Positions 48,774 through 62,100 of a stretch of DNA of 64,000 bases are shown here, piece by piece; the first letter of the stretch is position 1, and each line of letters opens with the position of its first letter. Source of the DNA: Brugia malayi (taxonomy: Eukaryota; Nematoda; Chromadorea; Rhabditida; Onchocercidae); assembly GCF_000002995.4 (NCBI RefSeq), contig NW_025062475.1, positions 8,994,187 to 9,058,186 of the forward strand. The letters are read 5' to 3'. The notes beneath the pieces are model-generated. The model was not told the origin of the DNA and did no database searches. It saw only the letters and a program-made list of their open reading frames with translations. Made by a program: the position numbers and the translations under genes.

Positions 48774-50215
48774 CTCAATTATTTTTTATCAACACAACTT
48801 AAAATTTACAGAGGATGGAGGGCTTTGACCCGAAGATGATGTCGATGAATCAGACGATGGTGCACGCTTTCGTGATGGACGTTTCTTTGCTGTTGGATTA
48901 CGTCTGTGTCGTTTTTCCTTCCATTCCCTTGCAGTCCTATCGATTCTTTTATCATGATGTCTTGTCATGATTTCGCCGAGAAGTGATGACTTCATACGCA
49001 TCCTAAAATTCAGTGCAAATATATGACCTTACTTAGATAATAAACATTTTGTTAATATGATAAGTGACCAACTTACTCGTTCATGCTTGATGATGTGGTA
49101 TCAGAAGAACTGGAACTGGATACGCTTGAACGACTCCTACTTCGTTTACGACGTCCTTCTCGCCTATCAGAACGTCTCGACGATCTCTGCGGAGTACGGC
49201 GACGTCTATGAATCAAACAAATCATTAATAACAGTGTACTTCTATCCAGAAAAAAAAACCAATTTCCAGAGATTTAGCAAAAAAAAGAACTTCAATAATT
49301 TCTTTGTTGCTACTCAAGATTGCACGAAACTCACAGATTGAACTAAAACCAAACTACCTGCTCTGATTACTGCGTCTGTTTGTTTGTATCAAATCTCGAC
49401 GTGTGTCATTTTTTCTATGATCCGAACGACGTTCATGCTCTCTACTTTTACCATTTGTTGACGGTGAAGGAGAGCGTCTTCTTTTACGACTGCGAGAAAC
49501 AGATCTCGACCTTGATCTCCTGAAGATATAGTAACTATCGCGTCTATTCCTATGAAAATTTTAAAGGAATCAAATTAAAGTAACTTTCATCACTACTGCT
49601 TTGATCCTTTTTCTTTTTTGAACTCAAGTAATTCATTATTCCTTTTTATATGACAATGAAACAATAACTCCTATCTGCAAGAGTTCATAAAAATGTAAAG
49701 TCCGTCTAAAATCACGATAACTTGACTTGCTTAACTTAAAACAAGAAGTGAACACTGATTTGACTGTTGAGAACGTTTCATTTACTCATCGTCGAAAGAA
49801 AATTTCGAATTATAATGTGTAAACTGACCGACTATGCTGAAATGATGGTGACACCGATTTTCGACGCCTTTTTGATGACACTTCCTTGTCCTTCGAATGC
49901 TTTTCCTTCTTTTTTGTAGAATGCATTAACTGCCGGCTATTAAGACAGCTTCCTGTTGTTGGACTACCACCACTTACTTCACTTCGCTCTTCACTTTTAT
50001 TACTACACGAAGGCGATGAGCAGTGGGTTTCTGAAAACTTTTATTAATTCAAAGCTTCAAATAATTCGAGCTTCACATGAAATTGCTGATATTTCTAAAC
50101 TCCATTAATATCACCAGAAGTTGAGACATTCAAAAAACTAACCTTTGTTGCTTTGTTCAGTCCCGATAAGCTTATTCTTGCTTTCGGCCAAACGATCTGC
50201 TTCTCTGTATACCAT
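44903..50215 (-). CDS. cdk-12: Cyclin-dependent kinase 12 (CDK12/13)
   Basis: Sixteen exons in phase: 50215-50143, 50030-49829, 49549-49358, 49205-49077, 49002-48810, 48630-48433, 48238-47922, 47697-47561, 47302-47132, 47017-46828, 46716-46558, 46468-46274, 46199-46000, 45721-45639, 45520-45409, 45210-44903; 952 residues. An N-terminal Arg/Ser-rich region and two long polyproline exons precede the kinase. Kinase marks are [34 protein letters not shown] (PITAIRE helix), [40 protein letters not shown], then [15 protein letters not shown], the CDK12/13 C-terminal extension that contacts ATP and cyclin K. The enzyme phosphorylates Ser2 of the RNA polymerase II tail and supports long-gene and DNA-repair transcription. 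The tail contains [20 protein letters not shown], function unknown. An acceptor at 50246-50248 leaves a 30-nt leader with an upstream out-of-frame ATG. Confidence 0.96.
48736..48770. repeat. (TA)n microsatellite in a cdk-12 intron
   Basis: About 16 uninterrupted TA units in the intron between exons 5 and 6, some 40 bases upstream of the exon 5 donor in plus coordinates. No coding effect. Confidence 0.95.
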
Positions 50216-50245
50216 TATATAACATTACGCTCTTTTTAATAATTT

Positions 50246-51855
50246 CTGAAAAGCGATCAATTTAAAAATCTACTTTAAAACGAAAATTGCTGAATTGTTA
50301 TACTCAAGCGTTTAATCAAATGAACAGAAGCTATAAGCAGTACATTTTTATCTGATCGAACTAGTGCACTATATTTGATTTTCGATTTCCATATATCACA
50401 AAATAAATTTCACATTAAGCAATCAGCAGCAAAAAGGTTGCAAAAGTTATAAGTACAAGAAACATGGAGAGTCAAATAGAGGAGAGATGAATAATTAGGA
50501 TAAATTGTCTGTGTTAAGATCGGTATAGTTACTTCATTTGGCTAAATAAGTGAATATAGAAGAATATTTTACAGATTGCTCCGAGAAGATATTTATGCAC
50601 TTCAATCACTTCAACCATTTTTTAAGTAGATACTTAAATTCTTACAGAATAAGTCAAGTTTTATTTGTGTCACTAACTTAATCTACAGTCACTGAAAATA
50701 GAAGAATTCCCTAAAAAATATTATACCATAGCGTGATATAAGACAAATACACTGAACTTTCAACAAACAAAGTTACAGCCTTCTATAACTGGAAGTACTA
50801 CGTAATATGAGTTCTACATATCATAAAATAGTGTATAACCACAACTGGAACCAAAGATTTACTCCAGGTAAATAACAGGACCAAAGATTTACTCCAGGTA
50901 AATAACACCGGTAGACTTAGGTAAGGAGCAAATTAGTGCGCTGCCTCAGTTAAAATGATTGTTCCTTGTAGAAAAAACAAAAGGTAGAAATTGATCTTTT
51001 GCACCTGCAATACTTTTAACCAAAACTGCAATGGAAACAAACATATAATAAGCCGAACTTTTCCTTTTTAAAAGTCATATGAAGTATCAAATATCAAACA
51101 TTTTCCAGAAAATATAACAGTATCGGTTATGACCTAATTCCCATATCACCAAATGTAATGCGTTAGGAAAACTCTACGTCGAGCAGGAAATTCGTATCAG
51201 CGAAACAAGATAGATCGATTGATTCATAAGGCAACCACGACCATCAATGACGCATAAACCTCTCCGAATGCCACTGCTTTCCTCCTGGATCAGATGTACG
51301 CTAGTAATGATGTTGTATTTGCAAGGGAAAAGTACGGCAAGCTTTGGACAGACTGATAGCTAGCGAATTATACCGCTACTACTACATTACCACTACGCCA
51401 CCACCAGCAATGCAAAATCGATGCTGCGCAAACACCAATACAACCACCTCTTTTGGTCAGCCACTAAACACACCAATCTTCGAAATTTCACTCCAGACTT
51501 CCTATGTAAAGCGATCATCTCAGACGGTTTATTATACCTATCATTAGACGTTTCATCTAATATACTACCGAAATTTAATTCGGAGCACTGACCCATTTCA
51601 GGTGATCTGTATGATAACTTCCTATCTTGCTAAAACTAAAACATATATGTAGTAGTGTTCCAGTCTTACTATCACTGAACTAGTGAAAAAATGAATACAA
51701 GCGGTCTGATCACAGGAATACAGCCAAAAACAATGAAGTACCTTATTAAGACTTACATTAATTTTATTTAAGCGCAGCACAAGTATTGAACAATATAATA
51801 GTACGTAGCAATAAAAATCTTATTTAAAGCCAGTTATACACAAAATAAGAGAACA
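50246..51855. other. Intergenic region between cdk-12 and ess-2
   Basis: No gene seen. It contains a small tandem duplication of about 30 bp, ACCAAAGATTTACTCCAGGT and the bases after it, at 50850-50879 and 50880-50907. Both flanking genes read leftward, so this is the 3' flank of ess-2 and the promoter or trans-splicing region of cdk-12. Confidence 0.5.
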
Positions 51856-54800
51856 TTAGAAGAAATCAACTGCGGATGGTCGGATTTTTTTCATAGCATC
51901 AGTACTTGACTGTCCGAAACTGAGCAAATTATCAGTTATGGATGAATTAGCACTTGCATGACTGATAACGCCTTCTATATTTCTCCTTGGTGTTTTTCTT
52001 AATAGCTGTGAACCTGGAGTACCAGTCGAAGATATGGAATGTGATGTCCTAAAATGATAATCTAAATTAATAACAACTCAGGCACACAGGAATTTCATTT
52101 CATATGGAAGTACACTGTACATCCGAAAACCGACAGATTTATTTAGTATCTATGATAGACTGTCATTCACAATCTCAGCTCTCAAAAAGAAACATCGAAC
52201 GCATTAAACAAATAAATCCAAATGTTGCCAAATCTGAAATACAGTAACTGTCCACTTACTCATATTTTTTACTTTTGGAGAAGTTGAATGAGTTTTCAGA
52301 AACAGATCACACTAACACAAACCAACATTACGTTCAATTCATCTAAAAACTCTATTCTACCAAATTATTTGCAGAATATTTAGATATATGTTGAACTAAA
52401 CGTAAACCAAGATGATTATCATCATGCCTGTAGCTAAAATGAATTGTCTTTACTGAACAGACTAGTACAATCAACTTTTTAAAACTTGACAGCTTACCTC
52501 GACCGTGAAGGTGTGCAGTTGAAACTCATTTTTAATTCCCTATCCGAACTCAGTCGAATTCCAAGTCCATGCGCCGCAAGACGTCTTGCAGCAGGAGACA
52601 TCGTAGTAAGCTTTTCAGAAGTACGAATAGAACCGAAGCTGGGTGTTTTCCTAAAATTATCAGATATCACACTTTCTGAACGAAAACAGCATTGGAGGTC
52701 TAGAACAACTGATCGCTGTTTATAATTAAGTTGTTTATTTAGGGTTACTCAAAAACAGTGCACGTTATATATATGTATATATATATATACTTTATAACAA
52801 CACAAGTAACTATTACAGTAATGCCGACAGTAAAGGATCATGCTGGAATGATAAATGAAATAAACAAAAAACCTACGCGTGATGTTTTTCCACTTGTCGT
52901 ATAGCAATTTTCCGTTTGTCATGGTAACGTTTCGCAATTGTTTCAGCTATACTTTGAGCTATTTTTTCCCTAACAGGTACTTCGGGAATCTAGAAATGTC
53001 ATCTCAAGAAGCGCATCGCGATAATAATTAATACATATTATGAAAAAATCCGATAACTTACCTTAAAAGCGGGGGCTGAAGTTGGAGTAGCCATATCTGA
53101 AGCATCAAGTCGAAATGGTGTCCCTTCGATTTCACCCCATGTCATAAATGGTGATTCGTCGACACCTCAAATCAGGTGTTTCAGAATAAAATAAATAGCT
53201 GAATGCATAGGACTTCATTTGTTCACGTTCTGTATGTATAATACAAAAAAAAAACCTTATTTGCATCTAATTTTCATTATTGTGAGTGAAATAAAGTTGA
53301 AACGGAAAATAAAATATAACATTCTGTCCACAGCGAAAACTCAAAAATCGTTCAGTGATATTAAAAGAAAAAAGTATATGAGAACTTCATTATTTTTTCT
53401 TCCTTAAGTTGTAATCTTTATCTTTGGAGATCACAGTGCAAGGAAAATAATCCAAATCAAAGGTATATAAGCATTTTTTTAATGTTACAGCATTCGAAAC
53501 GGAGACCAAAAAAACCACACAAAGATTACCTGGAGTTAGTAATGGGGTAGCAATTAGTTCCACTATACCCGTCTTAGAACCCGCTTCACGCCCTGTTATA
53601 TCCACCTTCCCTGCATTCATTACCGTCTGTTGAAGCATTCCCTTAACTGCAGTGACCTGTAATCAGTCATTCACTATTTAATTTAGAGATAGTTGGCTAA
53701 AAATGGTTCCAACAAGAAAAAAAAACCTGTCTTTTCTCCTTGTTGACTTCTTCTGAAAAACGAGTAGCGATTTTGTTTATGATTCTTTGATTTGCTTTCT
53801 GTCTTTGAAGATGTTCCTCCAGTGTTAACGGTGCCTCTTCAGGGTGGAAATGCACAATATTTCGCGCCTTATAAGACCAGTTATCAAGTTCTTTAGGCTT
53901 TGCTAAAACGATTCGCAATAAATAATATAGAAATAACACTGAACAATACTCAAAGCTATGTCAACTTAAGTACTAATATCAATTTCTTTTTTTTTTAAAG
54001 CGGAAAAAAGGTTAACATGACACTGAAACACATCTCCAAATTTTATTATTCTTTATCAAAATAGATTAAATTTACTACTGTCAAGATGACGCCAAAAACG
54101 TTGATTATGGACCCATGCATATAAAAATTAAATACCTGAGGCAGCTCCAGCAGCCAAAGAGATCATGATTTGTTCATCAGCAGCCTTCATTAATTCATTT
54201 CCTCGGGTAATCAATTCTTGGTTATGCTTCTTTTCTGCTTCATACATCCACGCGTTACGGATCTGTTCTTTTTTTTTATGTAACAGTGCAAGCTCTTCGA
54301 ATGATGCATTATCCTCAGAGGTGAACTTATTTAAATAAGTATCAACCGTAAGATTTTCATCTTTCTTTTTCTTCTAAAAATAAATGCTGTTGTAAAAATA
54401 ATAAGAAAATACTAAACCATGTTGCTAATTTGCAAACACATAATACATTGAATGTTAATTGAAATATTAATGTATAACTTAATATTTCCCAGTAGCTTTT
54501 TCAATAAGCTAAAATTTTCACTGTCCATCGATGTAAGACTCAAGATACAATTCGTTTTTCTCGCAGCTGTTGTTGAAAGTGAACGTATTGTGTTTCCGAT
54601 AAGCAACTCATTACTGAAATCAGACCTTTGCGGGGCTTCCTTTTTCACTTTTCCCAACTCTTGGTTCAGCATAAGAGGCGCTAGGCCCAGGTGTATTGGG
54701 ATCAAATACAGCCGGGCTAGTAGTTGCAATAATGGGCGAGGTGCGCCGAATAGTACGTTTTGTGCTGTAACGCAGTTGCAACTCACGAATCTTAATTAAA

Positions 54801-55407
54801 TCATTAGCTGCAACTGCATCCAAATATTCCTTCTGAGCCTAAAAGAAAAATGGTACTTTTTATAAATCTGAAAAATCAAACTCCCCAAGTTTTAGTAGCA
54901 GTAAACCGTGAGCAGTAAACCCTTCTAATAAATGATCAAAAAAACTACATACTTTCAATTTCGGCAGTTCAGGGAAGTAATCCCTCACAATAATTTCTTG
55001 AAGACGTCCAAGGTACTTTTCTTCTGGCAATACAACACGAACTTCTTTCCCTGTCTCCAACTTTTTTGCTCCCAGAACTACTACCTGCAAAATCAGTTAT
55101 CGAATTCTTTAATTGTTATTGACATTCCTTGCAACTGGAAATTTAATTTATTAAAATAAGCCATATTTTCCAATGAAATACCAATAAAATGCTTGATCAT
55201 GAGGACTATCAAAAGTTGTCATCCAAGCTACTTTTGAGATAGTGGGAAGAAAAGCATTGAAATGAATAGCCAGCAAGTTCTGCAACATAACTGATAAACT
55301 AATGGAACGAAATGTACTTTTGAGCCCTGCAACTTCTCGGCTGACACAGATACTGCTCTGTCAACATCATCAAAAGATGTTGGTGTCCCGAACTCCGGGG
55401 TAGCCAT
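51856..55407 (-). CDS. ess-2: Splicing factor ESS2 homologue (DGCR14)
   Basis: Ten exons in phase: 55407-55318, 55084-54953, 54838-54626, 54373-54136, 53902-53727, 53656-53530, 53165-53062, 52989-52877, 52650-52498, 52048-51856, giving 512 residues (human 476). Family marks appear in order: VLPEEKYLGRLQEIIVRDYF, KAQKEYLDAVAANDL, TVDTYLNKFTSEDNASFEEL, WMYEAEKK, NWSYKARNIVHFHPEEAP, ELIATPLLTPG, DESPFMTWGEIEGTPFRLD, TPTSAPAFKIPEVP, MSPAARRLAAHGLGIRL, and the C-terminal end SAVDFF (human KASDFF). ESS2 is a nuclear component of late spliceosomes (C complex) that in C. elegans promotes accurate splicing. The start codon follows CACAG directly, consistent with spliced-leader addition. Extra length lies in Ser/Pro-rich linkers. 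It is mostly coiled coil and disordered, with no enzyme domain. Confidence 0.95.
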
Positions 55408-55410
55408 TCC

Positions 55411-56480
55411 TGTGACTACCTATAACAGCAAACCATTCTCAACGGATGATAACTTCTAATAAGCCACAATGAAATTTCTTTATTCTCATGAGAGCTGAGT
55501 TCATTGTAGCAGCACCAACTTCGCTTTCGCTGTATGAATTTATCATTTCTAAAAGAAATAATGGAGAAGTGCTACTCAAAAGAATACTGTAATACATTTC
55601 GAAAACAACTGCACCATAAACTTGTTTACTTCTTCATCTGTTTGCAGAGATGAACAAATATTTGTGTGAATAAACGATAGATCTGTGCAGAAGATTTCTT
55701 TTTTTCCTTTCTGAGTTTCTCACAATGATTTAAAGTATTAGCGTCGTTTAGGAAAGCAGGAAAACGACATAAAATGAAGAAGTGAATGTCACTTCTTATT
55801 GATTTCGAGCATTTGATAATGATAGTATGGAAATGATAGTGGGAAATAAGTTAATGCAAATTTCGAACAGAAATTAGTAGTGATACAGCAAGATTATTCT
55901 TTATTCACGTAAGCAGAATTCTGCTTAACACAAACAGTACTTAAAGCAATAGTCATGAAAATGTGAGTCTAAAGGTGAGTGAACTCGTTGAAATACTCGA
56001 TAGTGACAAATGAAATCCTGTTCAAATTTGGTTAGTGCTAATGTTGGTGACAAATGTTTTGTTCGTATGATAAAAGTCAGTATTTTCAAAATTTACACAC
56101 CGATTTCTTACTCAAATAAGGTGCATAGGATTTATTCGTGTTGTAGAAGTGAGAGATTTGAAATGAAAAAGAAATATTTGCACAACAGGCAGCGACGTGC
56201 TTCGCATTTTGGATAAATATAAGCGTTACCAGGTGTTTTCCATCGATATTTACGCTATTTTGCTGGTTTTTTAAATGATTACTACAATAAAACGTATGCA
56301 GTGATATGCCACTGTTCATATTGTCACAAACGTTTTATTGAATGTTTGAAAAACTCAGTTTATAATCTCTTCTAGACGAGTGACTTAAACAATTATTCTT
56401 TGATTATGTGGTGATATATCAAATTTTTGAGAAGGGAATTGAATAATTATTTTATTGATTGCTTAAATTAATTTGTTCTA
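55411..56480. other. Intergenic region between divergent ess-2 and bestrophin genes
   Basis: No gene seen. As the two flanking genes point away from each other, promoters for both should lie in this kilobase; no motif was recognised by eye. Confidence 0.45.
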
Positions 56481-56496
56481 GGAAACGAAAATATAT

Positions 56497-59169
56497 ATGG
56501 TTACATCATATAATTTAGACATTTCCACTGCATCCGTATTTGCATTCCTCAAACTGCTATTTCGTTGGAAGGCCAGTATATGGAAAATTGTCTTGAAAGA
56601 ATTATTTATTTGGACAATTTTATATTTACTTGTCACTTGCTACTATAAATCGGGATGGTTCATGAGTCAACAAGTAAAAAGGTCTCCTTTTTCCAATTTT
56701 CTAATCACGTATGTAAAGTATGGAATAATTTGAAGAGCTTTCCTTTACTTCATCACTAATTACAGTTCATCATTTCTTTATGTTTCCTTTTTTTTGGCTA
56801 AATAAAGTGAACTATTAATGTAGCATCAAAATTACCACTTAGCGATCTCTGATAGTGAACAATCATGCTGCACTTTTCAGATTGATTATGTACTTGAGAA
56901 TAAGTTTCGGTACTAACTAATCCAATATATTACTTAGTGATTAGAAGTGAGATATGAAATAGCCAAATATTCCTATTGATTCAATATTAAATATTTATTC
57001 AAAGTAGAGATATTCTAGCGTATTTGAACGAACTGCAATATACTTCGGGAAATATTTGAATCGTAGTAACCTCATATTTATCTTGGGCTTTTTCGTCTCG
57101 TCTGTCGCCACTCGATGGAATGTTTTACTCCAAAATATAGGTTTCATAGAAAGGTTTGTACTCCCACCGCATGCTTCTATTTCTTTAGAATTATCTGGCA
57201 AGAAACATGAGCATGTTAATCCCTGAGTTTTAATTTTATGTTAGTTTCCTCTCTTCCGTATTGTTTGGTGATTCACTTCCATTACTGAATAAAAATCTAG
57301 TTTGGCGCTATTCGTCAGTAGCTGCGTGCAGGGTGACGATGAAGAATCTCGAATGTGTCGTCGAACTATTGTACGGAATGCTTGTTTGGCACAGTGTTTA
57401 GTACTTCGAAATATCAGCGTACGCATTCGGAAGCGCTTTCCTACAATGAGTACTTTGGTGGAAGCAGGTATTTCTTTACTAGATTTTTTCTGCTCTGTTG
57501 GCCTTACGTTTCATACCCTTACGTCCGCAGTCCAGAACTGGTTAAGAAAAACTTTGTAGGATTTATGACGAAGAAAGAACTGGAAAAATTTGAAAGTTTT
57601 GAAATACCATACGACAAGTACTGGCTACCAATAACTTGGTCAATGACGCACGTGTTGGACGCTAGAAAGAGTGGCAAAGTGATAAATGATTTGGAAATGA
57701 GCAAACTTGTCGACGTTAGTATTACTTTATACTTCTGTTTTCAAAGAATGAATTTTGTTGAACTTTCTGTTCTTTCAGGAACTGAGAGCCTTCAAAAATT
57801 GCCTACAAACACTGACAAATTACGACTGGGTGCCTTTACCTTTGGTTTATCCACAGGTATTCTAACAGATTTATATCTTTATATCCATAATCATATATCA
57901 TAAATAATAAGTTTTAAAAAAAAACAGTAATTGTGAAATGAAATCAAATTGGATTGAGGATTTAACCAGACATTATGCTCTAGAATGTCATCTAGAAAGC
58001 TTGATCCTATCATCAGACTATTTTTTTGCAAACCATCTTCTAGCTATCGACAGATTAAACACTTATCCTTCATGCAGTATGCCAACATTTCGTCGGTTAG
58101 AATTCTAATAATACGGCATCTTAATATACTCATTTTAATACTACTTGACTGTACTGTAATCTTTATGTAAGATAAGAAATTATGTAGGCTTTGTGAATAC
58201 GTTGAAGTGATAGACGTTGAAAATTTCCAGGTAATAACTATTTCTGTTTACTTCTATTTTATTGTATGCCTCTTTGCAAGACAACATTTCCTACCAGTTG
58301 TTAAGAACGACCTCGAATTTCACGTATGTCACAATCATTTATTTTCATGGACATACGCCATCGCATCTTTGACATATAAATTTTTCTATCTTTTGGTTTC
58401 TTCGAATTTTCTCACTAAATAGCAGCTAAAGATTAAAAGGATGATAAAATTTGTAGGAGGGCTAAGTCTAAATTTTAATGAATTTTAATTTCGGGTTTAT
58501 GCAGTGTAAAATTTGCAATTTCTATTCACGTAGGGAAAAACAATAAAGAGTATATTGGTGCTGTTGTTTATAGTTCGATACTGTGTTACCTGTGATGACG
58601 ATGGTCGAGTTTTTATTTTATGTGGGATGGATGAAAGTAGCAATGAATTTACTCAATTCATTTGGTGAAGATGACGACGATTTAGACTGTAGCTTTTTCA
58701 TTGACAAGAATCTCGCTGTGTGTTTCTGAAATTTTCATTATTAAGATGCATAATTAGAAATATAGAGTTACATATACAAGATTCACGCTTGATAACTGTT
58801 TTCAAAAAGTAGCAATAGTTAGTAGTATTATTATTGAGGCAATGTAGGGCACGCAAAGTCTCGAAAGCTATATAAATGAGTTAAAAAAAAAAAAAAAACA
58901 AAAACAAAAATTACATTGTACATTGGTTTTCGGAAGAGTGATTCTTCCGAATGACTTATTAAAGTGTATAACAGTGACACTAAAGTAATTGGCGGAATGG
59001 ATGTTGGCATCCACGTAATGCATTGATGTTTAACATTTCACCATAGAGCGATTCAAGGTTTAAAGTTTCATGAATTGTTTTTCAGACTGGTCTATACATC
59101 GTCGACATATACCGCAATGTCGTACCGAACTTACATGATAGCTTTTCGGCATCTTTTGAAAAGTCATGA
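56497..59169 (+). CDS. Bestrophin-family chloride channel, divergent and short
   Basis: Eight exons in phase: 56497-56673, 57008-57153, 57301-57467, 57536-57714, 57779-57856, 58231-58323, 58574-58717, 59086-59169, giving 355 residues. The ATG is 16 bases after TTTGTTCTAG. Typical bestrophin segments appear in order: FLKLLFRWKASIWK, IFILGFFVSSVATRW (neck), RRTIVRNACLAQCLVLRNIS, RIRKRFPTMSTLVEA, PYDKYWLPITWSM, NYDWVPLPLVYPQV, VYFYFIVCLFARQ, LFYVGWMKVAMNLLNSFGED then DDDLD (the calcium clasp), and IDKNLA. Bestrophins are pentameric calcium-gated anion channels of the plasma membrane, and nematodes have many. Odd points: the usual RWWNQ and PWPD around the neck read RWNVL and GFIE, and the protein stops about 28 residues after the clasp, lacking the long C-terminal tail. 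The last exon fits by phase but is short, so the end is the least certain part. Confidence 0.92.
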
Positions 59170-62100
59170 TTTGATTTGAAAGTGATAAAAATGAATAGAA
59201 TCTGCGTTTCTCAAAAAATTGCAATTTCATTATTAGTGTTCATATGGTATGGTCAAAATTAAAATAAAATTATCTAAATCCAAGTATCAATAGTTGACAC
59301 CTGCCGTAGAAGTTATTAAAATTTATTAACTGAAGTTTATGTGGAGGATAGCCATAACGATATATATGCAGGCACAAGAATTATCCATGTTTTTAATGCA
59401 CTTCCTGATTTTTGATTTATGGGATATTTCAACAGCTGGTATAGGTAATTGATATGGGTTTGAGATAGTGTAAAATTATCGATTCATGATGGAATCAATG
59501 TGTTGCATGGAAATATTTATTGTGTGTAGCAGTATTCTTAGTAGTCCGAACTTATCATTCTCATTTATAAAATTGCTGTTCCAAAGCGGGAAATAATAGA
59601 TTCTTTTGTTATACGATCTGCATTACTCCGCTATATGTCATATTTGCTGGAATGGAATACTTTTTCTAGAAGTTTTAAAGCTAAGAAAAAATAAAATTCG
59701 ATCATTTTTAGGAAGTTCCACATCTTGAGCTATTAGAACTGCTGTTTGGAGTACACTTCTCATTGATTCACTGCAGTGAATCTGCCATCTTTTTATTTTG
59801 TGAAAGCTTACCGAACTTACCGAACTCTCTGAACACCTTACCGAACTTAAGTGGAGCATGAATCTAACAGGCATTCATTCTTCTGCCGTTTCACAAGTGA
59901 CACTCCTTACTGCGCATGAGGAAATTCAAGCTATAGAAAGTGGACTACAGTGTAAGCTAAAATAGCTTTCTGAAATTAATTCCTGGTGATGTCTCAATTT
60001 TGCTCTTTTTCCATTCCAAAATGACAATTTCCAGTTCTGCCGAAGAAAGCTACATTATACTACAATATGCAAGTAATGTTTTAGTATTATCTATTTTTCT
60101 CAGTCAAGTTCAAGCAGTAATATATGCATAATTTAAAAAAAGAAAATTCCTCCGTGTTTCTCATCTTAAATGGCTTTATGGAATATGATCATTAAATAAA
60201 TCCCAGAAATGAGCAACCAATGAATACAAGCAGCCGTATCATAAATATAAAAAGAAGACGAACTATGATAGTAACGATGGGTAAATCTGATAATTACAGC
60301 ATTATTAGTACTTTGGAAGATTTCGAAATCAGATTGGAGAACCATGTCCAGGTTAAAAGATATTCGATTTGTCATATGGCAATAAAATTGCGTGAAGATA
60401 AAGAGTTATCCGGTCCTTGCACTTCTGACCAGTGCAAGTATCATCTGAAACCTGCAATCAAGAAATATGATCACTACAAAGACTTTTAATTGAAAGCAAA
60501 CTACTACCACAAATGCATTACCGCCGTCTTTATCCTCTCCGAAATATCAAAAACATTTTATTCCTAACAAAAAAGAGAGAGAGAAAAAAAAACTGCGTTT
60601 TATTCCCAAACACAGTACTAAACACCATAACTAGAAATTATAAAGCTTTGTTGATGATTGATGATGAACAATAAATTTAATGAAACCGTGGAAATAAAAT
60701 ACGAGTCTAATAAACACCGCAGCAAAACCTTTCCATATATTTCTTTTCTGCTACAAAATTTCCTACCATATTATCAAATCTTTTAGACAAATATATAGTT
60801 TCCAAAGCAATAATTCGATATCAGTAATATTAATTGGGAAATTATAATCATATAGAAGCTCTACTTAGCGTCTCTGGATAAACATCACATTTATCTTATG
60901 TAAGCAAATCCTCATTGTACAACCACAGTTCTTAGCACAGCTTTCAGCATTGCATTTGAAATGCATACAAAATGAAGAAATTTACTAGAAATATTTCGAA
61001 AATAATTCACATTGGTTAAGAAATATATGCTAAATGTTAATTGTATAAGACAGATGTTATTAGTGTTTTTTCTAAATATTTTGCATATAAAATAATTCGC
61101 GAGAATACGAAAAGTTCACTTCCTGATTTTGCAACTTCTCGAAATATGTTAACATAGCAGGCGGTTTCCTCAATACAAAAACTTTAGAAATCTTTGGTCA
61201 GATGTACCACAAATTATGGGTCACAATTAAGAATTGCTTATTACATGATAACTTTTCCTCCATAATAGCTTGAAGAAAGAGATGTATGCTAAATTTTGCA
61301 AATTTACCAGCCGACGATTGATTTTCAGAGATCGGTAAGGCATCAGGCTATGCCGTGAGAGCTTCTTCCAAAAATTTTCACCAACAATATGGATACCATT
61401 GTCATTTCTAGAAAGTTGTTGCTAGTTCCTTTTACGTAAACATAGGAAGGTGACATCCAAGTTATAATTTTTCACTGATAGCTTTGCAATCATCCCTTTT
61501 AGAAAAAAAGAATTGGCGCGTGAGGGAAAGCAAATAACTATGTGAAATTGGTTAATAACCATGTAAAGAAAATTAACCATATAAAATTCACTAATATGAA
61601 TAAGTTCTATGTTCAATTGGGCTAACGATATGTGGCGTGGATAATATATTGTTTTAAATATATGGAGTAAGAGGTTAGCTGAAATTGAATTTCTATTAAG
61701 TCAGCAGCAAAATAAAATTTGTTTTGTTTATTAAATTAAAAACTGGAATTGGCGCGATCAGCATTTTATTGTATCCTTGTAAATCCAGGATGTTCTAAAA
61801 CCAAAGCATTATAAGTTAAGCAGAAAATTTCTTTCACTGATTACTTAGATTTTACTGAGCAGTCGATTATTCATTCTTCTTGCACATATTTGTATTATAT
61901 GCTTCAAATAGAGATCATTTTTACAGGACGGAAGAAAGATGGAGAATTGAAGAGGAGTGATTTGACATGAAACGCTAATTGTATCGTAAATCTGTTTTTT
62001 CATTCATCTCTTTCACATGTTCATTTTCGATTCTCATTAAATGCTGAGCAACTCAGCTTTTAATGAATTTAATGGTATTGAGGTCTTAATTCCAGTGAAC

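Noticed and set aside
49057..49341. 94-codon plus-strand ORF
   Set aside because: It is the antisense shadow of the Arg/Ser-rich exon of CDK12.
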